The notes under the pieces were generated by a model. That model had not been told where the DNA came from. It saw only the letters and a list, made by a program, of their open reading frames with translations, and searched no databases. From an uncultured SAR86 cluster bacterium (GTDB lineage: Bacteria > Pseudomonadota > Gammaproteobacteria > Magnimaribacterales > AG-339-G14), in assembly GCA_902526045.1 (NCBI GenBank), contig CABZJI010000003.1, positions 1 to 64,000 of the forward strand: 64,000 nucleotides of DNA. The letters run 5' to 3'. The stretch's first letter is position 1. Each line of letters begins with the position of its first letter. Of this stretch, positions 46,954-56,069 are shown in pieces. Position numbers and translations under genes: made by a program.

Positions 46954-48228
46954 ATGAGTTTTGAAAAAATAGTAATTCCTTCTGGAGGAGAACCTATCAC
47001 CATAAGTGAAACAGGCAAGTTAAATGTTCCTGACAATCCAATAATACCCTTCATAGAAGGCGATGGTATAGGTACTGATATTACTCCAGCGATGATAAAA
47101 GTTATCGATAATGCAGTGGAAACTGCCTATGGAAATGAAAAAAAGATTTCTTGGATGGAGATTTATTGCGGCGAAAAATCAGTAGTTACTTATGGCAATG
47201 ATACCTGGCTTCCAGATGAAACAATTGATGCAATCAAAGAATATATTGTTGCAATAAAAGGTCCTTTAACTACTCCTATTGGAGGCGGAATCAGATCATT
47301 AAATGTCGCCCTTAGGCAAAAATTAGATCTTTACTCCTGCGAAAGACCTATTACGTATTTTGAAGGAGTTCCTAGTCCAGTTATTTATCCTGAATCTACC
47401 GATATGGTGGTATTTAGAGAAAATTCGGAAGATATTTATGCAGGCATCGAATTTAAAGCTGATTCTGATGAAGCTAAAAAAGTCATAAAATTCTTTAGAG
47501 AGGAAATGGGAGTTGGAAATATTAGATTTGAAGAATTCTGCGGTATTGGAGTAAAACCTATTTCAAAGCCTGGAACTGAAAGATTGGTTCGAAAAGCAAT
47601 TCAGTATGCTGTCGATAACGATAGATCTTCAGTCACTTTGGTTCATAAAGGTAACATCATGAAATTTACTGAAGGTGCTTTTAAAGAATGGGGTTACGGA
47701 GTAGCTAAATCTGAATACGGCGCTGTTTCTTTAGATGGTGGAGAATGGATGAGCTTTATAAATCCAAAAACTGGCAGGACTATCGTTATCAAAGACGTTA
47801 TTGCTGATTCTTTTTTGCAACAAATTCTGACAAGACCTGCTGATTACGATGTTATTGCTACAATGAATTTAAATGGAGATTACATTTCCGATGCATTGGC
47901 AGCAAAAGTGGGGGGACTCGGTTTAGCACCTGGAGCTAATGTAGGAGATCACATTGCTTTATTTGAAGCAACACACGGAACTGCTCCTAAATATGCAGGA
48001 GAAGACAAGGTAAATCCTTCTTCATTAATACTATCAGCAGGAATGATGCTAAACCATATTGGTTGGAAAGACGCTTCTGACAATGTCATAAAAGGGATAA
48101 GTTGGGCTATAAAAAACAAACTGGTAACTTACGATTTAGCTAGATTAATGAAAAATGCAACGAAACTTAAATGCTCAGAATTTGCAGACGAGGTATGCAA
48201 AGGAATGAAGATGGGGTATTTAAAATAG
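46954..48228 (+). CDS. icd: Isocitrate dehydrogenase (NADP-type)
   Basis: Oxidises isocitrate to 2-oxoglutarate in the TCA cycle. The 424-aa protein follows the E. coli Icd pattern: [40 protein letters not shown] with the phosphorylatable Ser, [25 protein letters not shown] and the C-terminal [22 protein letters not shown]. icd followed by clpS-clpA-infA is a known conserved neighbourhood. A TACAAT box at 46912-46917 may be its -10. Confidence 0.95.
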   Translation: MSFEKIVIPSGGEPITISETGKLNVPDNPIIPFIEGDGIGTDITPAMIKVIDNAVETAYGNEKKISWMEIYCGEKSVVTYGNDTWLPDETIDAIKEYIVAIKGPLTTPIGGGIRSLNVALRQKLDLYSCERPITYFEGVPSPVIYPESTDMVVFRENSEDIYAGIEFKADSDEAKKVIKFFREEMGVGNIRFEEFCGIGVKPISKPGTERLVRKAIQYAVDNDRSSVTLVHKGNIMKFTEGAFKEWGYGVAKSEYGAVSLDGGEWMSFINPKTGRTIVIKDVIADSFLQQILTRPADYDVIATMNLNGDYISDALAAKVGGLGLAPGANVGDHIALFEATHGTAPKYAGEDKVNPSSLILSAGMMLNHIGWKDASDNVIKGISWAIKNKLVTYDLARLMKNATKLKCSEFADEVCKGMKMGYLK

Positions 48229-48238
48229 CATCAATTTA

Positions 48239-48598
48239 ATGTTTTTTGACCTAAAATTAGAGAGCAAGAATCCAGAGGAAGAATATGAAGGCGATTTATC
48301 TGTTGCCGTAAGACCTTCTGAGCCAATAATAAAAAAACCTTCTTTATATAGAATTCTTTTGTTGAATGATGACTATACCCCCATGGAATTTGTAGTATAT
48401 GTTCTACAAAAGTTTTTTAATTATGATCAAGAAAGAGCAACGCAAATAATGTTGGCCGTGCACACCCATGGAAAAGGAGTATGTGGTATCTTTACTAAAG
48501 AAATAGCAGAGACAAAATCAACTCAAATTAATGATTTTGCTCAGCAAAATGAACATCCTTTGATAAGTGAAATTGAACCAGTTGACGAAGAAGATTAA
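48239..48598 (+). CDS. clpS: ClpA adaptor protein ClpS
   Basis: Delivers N-end-rule substrates to ClpAP. The 119-aa protein has the core [24 protein letters not shown], the [21 protein letters not shown] segment with the substrate-pocket His and a flexible acidic N-terminus. It abuts clpA with a 1-nt overlap. Confidence 0.95.
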   Translation: MFFDLKLESKNPEEEYEGDLSVAVRPSEPIIKKPSLYRILLLNDDYTPMEFVVYVLQKFFNYDQERATQIMLAVHTHGKGVCGIFTKEIAETKSTQINDFAQQNEHPLISEIEPVDEED

Positions 48599-50859
48599 TG
48601 TTAGAAAAAAATCTAGAAAATTGTCTTAACAACGCTTTCAAAAAAGCACATAGCTCGAATCATGAATTTGTTACAACGGAGCATCTGTTGTTTTGTCTTT
48701 TAGATAACAATGAGGCATTGAAGCTATTGTCTGCTTGTAATGTTGATATCGAAAAACTGACACTAGATTTGGATAAATTTTTAAAGGATTCTATTCCAGA
48801 AAATTCAGACTCTAAGAAAGACGTCCAGGCTACTCTAAGTTTCCAAAGAGTTATTCAAAGAGCTGTTTTTCACGTACAAAGCACAAAAGGTGCTGAGGTT
48901 ACTGGTGCTAACATAATTGTGGCTCTATTTAGCGAAAAGGAATCTTATAGCGTTTACTTGCTAAAACAACAAGGGATGACAAGACTGGATGCCGTTTCTT
49001 ATCTTAGCCATGGGGAAGAAGAAGAGACCGAAGATTCAGAAATAGATTACCAAAATGAAGACGGTGAAGAATCAGAACAAAATGCATTAATCAAGTATGC
49101 AACAAATTTAAATCAAGAAGCATCAGAAGGAAATATAGATCCTTTAATTGGAAGATCTAATGAATTGGAAAGGATTACTCAAATTCTTTCAAGAAGAAGT
49201 AAAAATAATCCACTTTTGGTAGGTGAATCTGGAGTTGGAAAAACGGCAGTAGTTGAGGGTCTTGCAAAAAATATTGTTGAAGGAAATGTTCCAGATGTAT
49301 TGAAAAACCGACAAATTTTTTCTTTGGATATGGGGACTCTTCTCGCTGGAACAAAATACAGAGGAGATTTTGAGAAAAGGTTAAAGTCTATACTTAAAGA
49401 ATTAAAGAAAATTGATGGTTCTATTTTATTCATCGATGAAATACACACAGTGATTGGTGCTGGCGCAACTTCTGGAGGTGTAATGGATGCCTCAAATCTT
49501 TTAAAACCAACTCTTGGAAAAGGTAACTTCACTTTAGTGGGTTCTACGACTTATACCGAATATAGAAATATCTTTGAGAAGGATAGGGCTCTATCAAGAA
49601 GATTCCAGAAAGTAGATATTGAAGAACCTTCTCAAGAAGAAACCTTAAAAATTTTAGAAGGTTTGAAACAGAAATTTGAAGAGCATCATCAGCTTAAATA
49701 TTCAAAAGAAGCTTTAAAATCAGCAGTTGAGTTATCTTCAAAGCATATAAATGATAAATTCCTCCCAGATAAAGCTATTGATGTGGTTGATGAGGCAGGC
49801 GCAAGATTAAGACTTTTAAAAAATAGTAGAAGAAAAACTGTATCTGAATTAGATATCCAAAAAGTTATTTCATTAATGGCTAGAATTCCAGAAAAAAGTG
49901 TCTCAAAGGATGACAAGGTTTCATTAGGAAAACTCGAAGAAAATCTAAAAAGAGTTATTTTTGGTCAAGATGATGCTATAGAAAAATTAGTTAGCTCCAT
50001 AGTTATGTCAAGAGCTGGTTTAGGTAACGAAGAGAAACCAATTGGAAGTTTTCTGTTTGCAGGACCAACGGGTGTTGGTAAAACAGAATTATCAAGACAG
50101 TTATCTTTATCAATGGGAGTAGAACTAATTAGATTTGATATGTCTGAATATATGGAGAGACATACAGTTTCAAGACTCATTGGAGCTCCTCCTGGATATG
50201 TTGGATATGATCAAGGTGGCTTATTAACAGAAGCAGCAGTAAAAAATCCACATTCAGTAATTCTATTAGATGAAATTGAAAAAGCTCATCCAGAGGTTTT
50301 CAATGTTTTATTACAAGTTATGGATCACGGAACCTTAACTGATAATAATGGCAGAGTGGCAAGCTTTAAAAATGTTGTCTTAATTATGACAACTAACTCA
50401 GGGGCTCAAGAAATGGCCAGAAACTCTATGGGATTCCAAAAACAAGATAATTCATCAGATGGCGTTGAAGTGATTAAAAAAGCATTTTCTCCAGAATTTA
50501 GGAATAGATTAGATGCCATAGTTCAGTTTGACTCTTTACCTGAAGAAGTAATCCTAACCATAGTTGATAAATTCTTAACTGAAGTTCAAGCTCAACTTGA
50601 TGAGAAACAAGTAACTCTTGAGGTCGATGATGATGCAAGAGTATGGCTTTCTAGAAGGGGATATGATGAAAAGATGGGTGCCAGGCCCATGTACAGAATT
50701 ATTCAGGATAAAATCAAAAAACCATTAGCAGAAGAATTAATTTTTGGTGAACTTTCCAAGAATGGCGGAAGCGTTATTGTTTCAGTGGAAGAGGATGAAT
50801 TAAAAATTGATCTTAAGCCCAGCCCAAAAAAAGAAGAGAAGAGGAAAGCAAAGGTCTAG
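48598..50859 (+). CDS. clpA: ATP-dependent Clp protease ATP-binding subunit ClpA
   Basis: The hexameric unfoldase partner of ClpP. The 753-aa protein has a Clp N-domain (residues 1-140), first AAA+ module (VGESGVGKTAVVEGLAKN, SILFIDEIHTVIGAGATSGG) and second module (FAGPTGVGKTELSRQL, VILLDEIEKAHPEVFNVLLQVMD, MTTNSGAQEM), with the FRNRLDAIVQFDSLP sensor region. Length matches E. coli ClpA (758 aa). It ends directly at the convergent infA stop. Confidence 0.97.
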   Translation: MLEKNLENCLNNAFKKAHSSNHEFVTTEHLLFCLLDNNEALKLLSACNVDIEKLTLDLDKFLKDSIPENSDSKKDVQATLSFQRVIQRAVFHVQSTKGAEVTGANIIVALFSEKESYSVYLLKQQGMTRLDAVSYLSHGEEEETEDSEIDYQNEDGEESEQNALIKYATNLNQEASEGNIDPLIGRSNELERITQILSRRSKNNPLLVGESGVGKTAVVEGLAKNIVEGNVPDVLKNRQIFSLDMGTLLAGTKYRGDFEKRLKSILKELKKIDGSILFIDEIHTVIGAGATSGGVMDASNLLKPTLGKGNFTLVGSTTYTEYRNIFEKDRALSRRFQKVDIEEPSQEETLKILEGLKQKFEEHHQLKYSKEALKSAVELSSKHINDKFLPDKAIDVVDEAGARLRLLKNSRRKTVSELDIQKVISLMARIPEKSVSKDDKVSLGKLEENLKRVIFGQDDAIEKLVSSIVMSRAGLGNEEKPIGSFLFAGPTGVGKTELSRQLSLSMGVELIRFDMSEYMERHTVSRLIGAPPGYVGYDQGGLLTEAAVKNPHSVILLDEIEKAHPEVFNVLLQVMDHGTLTDNNGRVASFKNVVLIMTTNSGAQEMARNSMGFQKQDNSSDGVEVIKKAFSPEFRNRLDAIVQFDSLPEEVILTIVDKFLTEVQAQLDEKQVTLEVDDDARVWLSRRGYDEKMGARPMYRIIQDKIKKPLAEELIFGELSKNGGSVIVSVEEDELKIDLKPSPKKEEKRKAKV

Positions 50860-51078
50860 TTACTTTCCTCTGTAAGTTATCCTGCCTTTAGATAAATCAT
50901 AAGGAGTCATTTCAACCTTAACCTTATCTCCGGTTAAGATCCTGATGTAGTTTTTTCTCATTTTTCCTGAAATGTGAGCCGTTATCACATGATCATTTTC
51001 AAGCTTCACTTTGAAAGTTGTGTTGGGCATGGTATCAATTACTTCGCCTTCCATTTCTATTAAATCTTCTTTTGCCAT
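50860..51078 (-). CDS. infA: Translation initiation factor IF-1
   Basis: An OB-fold protein binding the 30S A site. The 72-aa sequence is canonical: [38 protein letters not shown] and [14 protein letters not shown]. It is convergent with clpA and divergent from the small membrane ORF that follows. Confidence 0.98.
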   Translation of the reverse strand: MAKEDLIEMEGEVIDTMPNTTFKVKLENDHVITAHISGKMRKNYIRILTGDKVKVEMTPYDLSKGRITYRGK

Positions 51079-51109
51079 AAAATATGTATATATATGAACA
51101 TTATGCCAG

Positions 51110-51217
51110 ATGAAAAAGGAAGATAAAAAGTTTCATCTTTGGACATTGCTATCCTTTCTGGGAGTGATCATTATCCTACTGGCAATAATTAGTTACTTTA
51201 TTGATCTAATTTACTGA
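51110..51217 (+). CDS. Small single-pass membrane protein (unannotated ORF)
   Basis: A 35-codon [22 protein letters not shown]... ending YFIDLIY, not in the ORF track. It has a charged N-terminus followed by one strong hydrophobic segment ([18 protein letters not shown]). It ends 1 nt before the ATG of the DUF2805 gene, an arrangement that suggests a translated leader gene in the same message. No clear Shine-Dalgarno is visible. It could be chance, but the hydrophobic run is unlike noncoding AT-rich DNA. Confidence 0.45.
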   Translation: MKKEDKKFHLWTLLSFLGVIIILLAIISYFIDLIY

Positions 51218-51218
51218 A

Positions 51219-51473
51219 ATGAAAAACCTGAGCGAGTCAGATATTTCAAGAGTCATTGAAATGGCTTGGGAAGATAGAACTCCATTTGATGCTATCGAAG
51301 CTCAGTTTTCTCTGAAAGAGCAAGATGTTATAGAGATCATGAGGCGAGAATTAAAAACAAGCAGTTTTAAAATGTGGAGAAAAAGAGTAAATGGTAAAAA
51401 TACGAAGCATTTATTAAAACGTTCTTTTTCAGTCGGACGACATAGGGCTAAAGTCCAAGGAAAACCAAGATAA
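51219..51473 (+). CDS. DUF2805/TIGR03643 family protein
   Basis: An 84-aa basic protein matching the TIGR03643 pattern: SDISRVIEMAWEDRTPFDAIEAQF, EQDVIEIMRRELKTSSFKMWRKRV and the C-terminal RHRAKVQGKPR. The N-terminal half looks like a helix-turn-helix, so nucleic acid binding is plausible. Function is unknown. It is common in marine bacteria. Confidence 0.85.
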   Translation: MKNLSESDISRVIEMAWEDRTPFDAIEAQFSLKEQDVIEIMRRELKTSSFKMWRKRVNGKNTKHLLKRSFSVGRHRAKVQGKPR

Positions 51474-51491
51474 TTAAAAATTTTATTTCAA

Positions 51492-52520
51492 ATGATTAAT
51501 ACAAATATCAAATTAATTGGAAATCCTGCATCACCATACACGAGAAAAATGATTGCCTATTTGAGATACAAGAGGATTCCGTATCAAGTGATATGGGGAG
51601 AAGCGTCGGATGTTCTAAAATCAATGAAAATCGATCCACCTAAACCAATCTTACTGCCGGTTTTTCTCCTACCCAGAGATGGAAAAATAACATCTGTTAC
51701 TGATTCAACACCTTTAATTGCAGAATTTGAAAATTCTTATCCGGAAAGGTCTGTTTACCCAAATGATCCACCTCTTAAATTCATTAATTACATTCTTGAA
51801 GATTTTGGCGATGAGTGGTGTACAAAATTTATGTTTCATTATCGATGGTATTTCAGTGAAGACGCAGATAATGCCGGGACAATTTTACCTGTCGGAATTA
51901 TGAATAATATTTCTGATGAAGAGCTAGCTTTCTTTAAAGATCACTTCACAAAAAGACAAGTAGAAAGATTGTGGGTTGTTGGATCCAACGACGAAACAGC
52001 ATCCTTTATTGATAAAAGTTATAAATCGGTACTAAAAATTTTAGAAAATCATTTAAAAATTCAACCTTTTTTATTGGGTTCAACACCTTCTTCTTGTGAT
52101 TTTGCAGTATATGGTCAGCTTACACAGTTAATAGGATTTGATCCAACTCCACGAAGAATTGCTCATGAAATTGCCCCAAGGGTAATTGGATGGGTGAATT
52201 CACTTGAAGATGGAAGTGGTTATGAAGATAAGGAAAATAATCTTAAACTGTCAGATCTTCCACAAACTATTCATGAATTATTTCAAGAAATGAGTTCTTC
52301 TTACATACCAACAATGGTTGCTAATAAACAAGCTATTGAACAAGGGAAGAATGAGTGGGAAATAGATTTAGATAATGGAAAGTGGAAACAGAAATCTTTC
52401 CCGTATCAAGCAAAATGTTTGGTTTGGATTAAAGAAGAATATGAGAAACTAGACATAAATGAAAAAGATGAAGTTTTATCTTTTTTAAAATTAAATAATT
52501 GCGAAACGTTGGTGGTTTGA
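51492..52520 (+). CDS. Glutathione S-transferase family protein (large)
   Basis: A 342-aa protein with an N-terminal thioredoxin-fold GST domain (NPASPYTRKMIAYLRYKRIPY, PVFLLPRDGKITSVTDSTPLI) and a helical C-terminal domain (FLLGSTPSSCDFAVYGQLTQLIGF). The tail extends beyond the usual GST by about 80 residues. The N-terminal Ser in ASPYTRK may be the activating residue. Substrate unknown. It starts a run of co-directional accessory genes, with 1 nt to the next. Confidence 0.8.
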   Translation: MINTNIKLIGNPASPYTRKMIAYLRYKRIPYQVIWGEASDVLKSMKIDPPKPILLPVFLLPRDGKITSVTDSTPLIAEFENSYPERSVYPNDPPLKFINYILEDFGDEWCTKFMFHYRWYFSEDADNAGTILPVGIMNNISDEELAFFKDHFTKRQVERLWVVGSNDETASFIDKSYKSVLKILENHLKIQPFLLGSTPSSCDFAVYGQLTQLIGFDPTPRRIAHEIAPRVIGWVNSLEDGSGYEDKENNLKLSDLPQTIHELFQEMSSSYIPTMVANKQAIEQGKNEWEIDLDNGKWKQKSFPYQAKCLVWIKEEYEKLDINEKDEVLSFLKLNNCETLVV

Positions 52521-52521
52521 A

Positions 52522-53445
52522 ATGAATAGAATTACTGAAATGCTGGGATGTAAATATCCAATAATACAAGCTCCTATGGGATGGATAGCGAGAAGCACGC
52601 TTGCATCAGCAGTTTCTAATGCAGGTGCTTTTGGCATTATAGAAACTTCTTCTGGAGAAGTAGATCAATGTAAAGATGAAATAAAAAAAATGGCTACACT
52701 CACAAATAGTCCTTTTGGAGTTAATTTACCAATTTTATTTTTATCCGATGAAAGCATGCTGGATGTTGTGATAGGTGAAAATGTAAAATTTGTTACTACT
52801 TCTGCAGGAGATCCAGCTAAATATATTCATAAATTAAAAGAAGCAGATATCAAAGTATTTCATGCGGTACCTAGTCTTGCTGGTGCTTTAAAAGCAGTAG
52901 ACGCAGGAGTCGATGGTTTGGTTATAGAAGGCACTGAAGGAGGAGGTTTTAAAAACCCAGAGGAGGTTGGTCTTCATGTATTAATTCAATCTATCAAGAA
53001 ACACACAGATCTTCCAATTGTAGCAGCTGGAGGAATTGTTGATGGGAGAGGTATGGCAGCTGCTTTTGCTGCAGGAGCTGAGGGAATTCAAATGGGAACA
53101 AGATTTGTATCATCTTTAGAAAGTCCAGTTCATGAAAATTACAAAAACGCCATTGTTGGTGGGAATGAACAAGGTACATATATCCTCAATAAAAAAGCTA
53201 AGCCTTGTATCAGAGCATTAAAAACTGACTTCACAGAAAAAATTTACGATGAAGGCTTAATGGACATGAGTGCCATGTCAGGAATTAAAAATCTTTATTT
53301 TGGAGGTGATATGAATGCCGCTCCTGCATTAGCAGGACAATCAATAGGATTAATAGACGAAATAAAACCAGTCGAAACAATCATTCATGAAACAATTTCT
53401 GAATTCAATGATATTTGTAATTCTATGGGTTCTATCAAGTTTTAG
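52522..53445 (+). CDS. Nitronate monooxygenase-like flavoprotein (paralogue 1, lacking the His motif)
   Basis: A 307-aa FMN-binding TIM-barrel protein: YPIIQAPMGWIARSTLASAVSNAGAFGII, PFGVNLPILF, IVAAGGIVDGRGMAAAFAAGAEGIQMGTRF. The family oxidises propionate 3-nitronate or reduces enoyl-ACP (FabK). The usual catalytic His in EGGGH is replaced: here it reads IEGTEGGGFKNPEE. It therefore probably has a different reaction from the classical NMO. It lies 3 nt before a haloalkane dehalogenase. Confidence 0.82.
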   Translation: MNRITEMLGCKYPIIQAPMGWIARSTLASAVSNAGAFGIIETSSGEVDQCKDEIKKMATLTNSPFGVNLPILFLSDESMLDVVIGENVKFVTTSAGDPAKYIHKLKEADIKVFHAVPSLAGALKAVDAGVDGLVIEGTEGGGFKNPEEVGLHVLIQSIKKHTDLPIVAAGGIVDGRGMAAAFAAGAEGIQMGTRFVSSLESPVHENYKNAIVGGNEQGTYILNKKAKPCIRALKTDFTEKIYDEGLMDMSAMSGIKNLYFGGDMNAAPALAGQSIGLIDEIKPVETIIHETISEFNDICNSMGSIKF

Positions 53446-53448
53446 TAG

Positions 53449-54531
53449 ATGAAAATTTTAAGAACTCCGGAGAGCAGATTCAGCAACATAAAAGATTTTC
53501 CTTATACACCTAATTATACGGTGATAAAAACACATGATGACTCTGATCTGAGAATTCACCACATCGATGAAGGGCCAAAAGATGGTCCTATTCTTCTGGT
53601 TATGCATGGTCAGCCCGTCTGGAGTTACTTGTATTCAAGAATGATTCCATACCTGACTGATGCCGGGATAAGAGTGATCGCACCTGATTTACCAGGTTAC
53701 GGCAAATCTGATAAACCTGCAGCAAGAGAAGATTATTCATATCAACGACAAGTGGATTGGATGAATGATTGGTTAAAAACCAATGATTTTAATAATCTTA
53801 TTTTCTTTGGACAGGATTGGGGAGGGCTTATAGGATTAAGAGTCATTGCAGATCAGTCAGATAGATTTCTTAAAGTTGCAATGGGAAATACAGGCTTGCC
53901 TTATAACCCTAATGTTTCTGAAGAAGTTATAGATAAAATTAAGGCATTTAGAAAAAGTGACATAAAACTAAATCCAATATCGATGCAAAAAGAAATAAGA
54001 AAAATGGATGGCAAAAATATTTCTGATGATGATTCTCCTTCTCATCCTGCTCTAAGTTTTATGTACTGGCAAAAATTATGCTGGGATACCGAAGATCTTC
54101 CAATTGGTTTTATGATGTCGAGTATGATGGAAAAAAATTCACGTATTAAATTCTTCATTTATTTCATATTTCTAAGGTTAGGTTTAAGAAAACTTTTTCC
54201 CTTAAAAACAAACTTAGACATAGCATATGAAGCACCTTTTCCAAATCCTTCTTATAAAATGGGGCCTAGAGCCATGCCTAGCCATGTGCCTATGATTCCT
54301 GATCAATCATTGGAAGCTCAGAGGAAAGCAAGAGAGTTTTATAAAAATTGGAATAAACCTTTTTTAAGCGTCTTTGCAGGTGACGATCCTGTAACTAACG
54401 GTGCAGAAAAAGATGTCTTAAGAATGTGTCCCACTGCAAAAAGTTCGCCAAATATAGGAGGAGGGCATTTTTTTCAGTGGACAAGAGCAAAAAAACTATC
54501 AAATATTCTTATAGATTTTATAAAAGATTAA
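53449..54531 (+). CDS. Haloalkane dehalogenase-like alpha/beta hydrolase (subfamily I, DhlA-type)
   Basis: A 360-aa protein whose N-terminus MKILRTPESRFSNIKDFPYTPNY aligns with DhlA/DhmA. It has HGQPVWSYLYSR (oxyanion region), the nucleophile Asp123 and halide-binding Trp124 in FFGQDWGGLIGL, AGDDPVTNG as probable acid and His in GGGHFFQW. It would hydrolyse carbon-halogen bonds to alcohols. The cap region (about residues 150-290) is longer and divergent, so a non-halogen substrate is possible. Confidence 0.78.
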   Translation: MKILRTPESRFSNIKDFPYTPNYTVIKTHDDSDLRIHHIDEGPKDGPILLVMHGQPVWSYLYSRMIPYLTDAGIRVIAPDLPGYGKSDKPAAREDYSYQRQVDWMNDWLKTNDFNNLIFFGQDWGGLIGLRVIADQSDRFLKVAMGNTGLPYNPNVSEEVIDKIKAFRKSDIKLNPISMQKEIRKMDGKNISDDDSPSHPALSFMYWQKLCWDTEDLPIGFMMSSMMEKNSRIKFFIYFIFLRLGLRKLFPLKTNLDIAYEAPFPNPSYKMGPRAMPSHVPMIPDQSLEAQRKAREFYKNWNKPFLSVFAGDDPVTNGAEKDVLRMCPTAKSSPNIGGGHFFQWTRAKKLSNILIDFIKD

Positions 54532-54537
54532 TTGTTT

Positions 54538-54999
54538 ATGTTCTCTATGTTAGTTCCTAATGCTGCGGATAATAATTATCTTGGCTTTAGGTTTGTTATT
54601 TATTTTTTTATCCCTTTTTTATTATTAATGACCTGGAGATCTGTCATACATCTATTTTATACAGAATATGGCTTGCACAGTATTGCTAACATAAAAGTTA
54701 TAGAGGGTAGTCCTGATCCCATGCCAATAATCTATACATTTTTTTCATTGTGGGGACTACTTCAATTATTATTTTGTTTTTTTTCTTGGGTGATTCTATT
54801 TAAATATAGATCTCTTTTGCCCTTAATGATTATGGTTTTTTTAATTGAATGGTCATTTAGGTTGATAAATTCCTTTGATTCACCACTCAATCTGGCTGAA
54901 TATAAAATCGGTACCACACCAGGGGTTGAATTAGCCCCACTAGTTACAGTTTTTTTAATAATTTTATTTATAACATCTTTATTAAAAAGGAAGTCTTGA
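54538..54999 (+). CDS. Hypothetical membrane protein (4 TM)
   Basis: Start ATG 54538 (153 aa); the ORF track uses the TTG at 54532. Four hydrophobic segments are visible (FRFVIYFFIPFLLLMTW, IIYTFFSLWGLLQLLFCFF, LLPLMIMVFLIEWSFRLI, LAPLVTVFLIILFITSLL). I do not recognise a family. It lies between the DhlA-like hydrolase and the MBL-fold gene with gaps of about 6 and 1 nt, so it is likely in the same transcript. Confidence 0.62.
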   Translation: MFSMLVPNAADNNYLGFRFVIYFFIPFLLLMTWRSVIHLFYTEYGLHSIANIKVIEGSPDPMPIIYTFFSLWGLLQLLFCFFSWVILFKYRSLLPLMIMVFLIEWSFRLINSFDSPLNLAEYKIGTTPGVELAPLVTVFLIILFITSLLKRKS

Positions 55000-55000
55000 T

Positions 55001-56062
55001 ATGAAAAAAATTATTATTTATTTTATATTGTTAGTTTTTGTAATTGCTGGAATGTTGTTTTTTTTAAGTAGAGTTCCAGCTGTTCAAGATGCTTTATTTC
55101 AGAGACTAGCTCAAACTTTAATAAGTACAGCGCCGAATATCTTTCCAGAGGAAGACTCGTTGTCTGCCTTAGTATGTGGTTCAAAGTCACCTTTGCCTCA
55201 TCCAACCAGAGCTGAGACATGTGTGATGATAAAAGCAGGAGACGAAACTTTTATCTTTGATGTAGGAAATAGGAGTATCGATAATTTAAGAAACTGGAGG
55301 ATTCCTTTAGATAAATTAAATGCTATTTTTATTTCTCACCTTCATTCAGATCATATCGCTGAGCTTCCAGAAATACATATGTGGAGCTGGGTAGGTACAG
55401 ATAGGCAGTCAAAACTAAAAGTATACGGCCCTGTAGGAGTAAATCAGGTACTCAGAGGCTTTACAGAAGCTTTTTCACTAGATTGGAAGTATCGAAATGA
55501 TCATCATGGAGATAAATTTGCTCCTTTAGAAACAGCTGGTTTTGATGGATTTGAAATTACTGACTTTACTACTCCCGTGTATCAGTCTAACGGTATAACA
55601 ATATCAGCTTTTCTAGTTGATCACAGTCCAATTGATCCATCTTTAGCCTATAAGATTGAATATAAAGGAAGATCTATTGTTTTAAGTGGAGATACTATTT
55701 ATTCAGAGGCTGTCTTAGAAAATTCTAGAAATATTGATGTCTTATTTCATGAAGCTTTTCATAAAGAAACTTTAGATATGATGTATAACGCTCTTCCTGA
55801 GAATTCCTCATCTAGGATTGGACTTGTAGATATACAAAATTACCATACCAATACTGTTGAAGTTGCGAATCTAGCGAAAGAAGCAAATGTTGGCCATCTT
55901 GTTTATTACCATTTAATACCTGCCCCAAGGACTAATTTAGTTGCAGATATTTTTACGAGAGGAATAGATGATATTCTTACAAATTGGACTTTATCTGACG
56001 ACGGAACAATGGTTATATTACCTGTAGATTCGAAAGAAATTATTATTACGTCAATTAACTAG
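55001..56062 (+). CDS. Metallo-beta-lactamase fold hydrolase with N-terminal anchor
   Basis: A 353-aa protein starting with a signal anchor (MKKIIIYFILLVFVIAGMLFFLS), so the catalytic domain faces the periplasm. The metal motif is SHLHSDHIAELPE near residue 112, followed by SGDT and late His residues (FHEAF, YYHLIPAP). The layout fits the RNase Z-like/arylsulfatase-type MBL group. As it is outside the cytoplasm, RNA processing is unlikely; an ester, sulphate ester or lactone is more plausible. Good AGGA Shine-Dalgarno. Confidence 0.8.
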   Translation: MKKIIIYFILLVFVIAGMLFFLSRVPAVQDALFQRLAQTLISTAPNIFPEEDSLSALVCGSKSPLPHPTRAETCVMIKAGDETFIFDVGNRSIDNLRNWRIPLDKLNAIFISHLHSDHIAELPEIHMWSWVGTDRQSKLKVYGPVGVNQVLRGFTEAFSLDWKYRNDHHGDKFAPLETAGFDGFEITDFTTPVYQSNGITISAFLVDHSPIDPSLAYKIEYKGRSIVLSGDTIYSEAVLENSRNIDVLFHEAFHKETLDMMYNALPENSSSRIGLVDIQNYHTNTVEVANLAKEANVGHLVYYHLIPAPRTNLVADIFTRGIDDILTNWTLSDDGTMVILPVDSKEIIITSIN

Positions 56063-56069
56063 GAGAGTT

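Noticed and set aside
51103-51126. ATG at 51103 as start of a small gene before DUF2805
   Set aside because: The frame ends after seven codons; the ATG at 51110 gives the TM-containing ORF.
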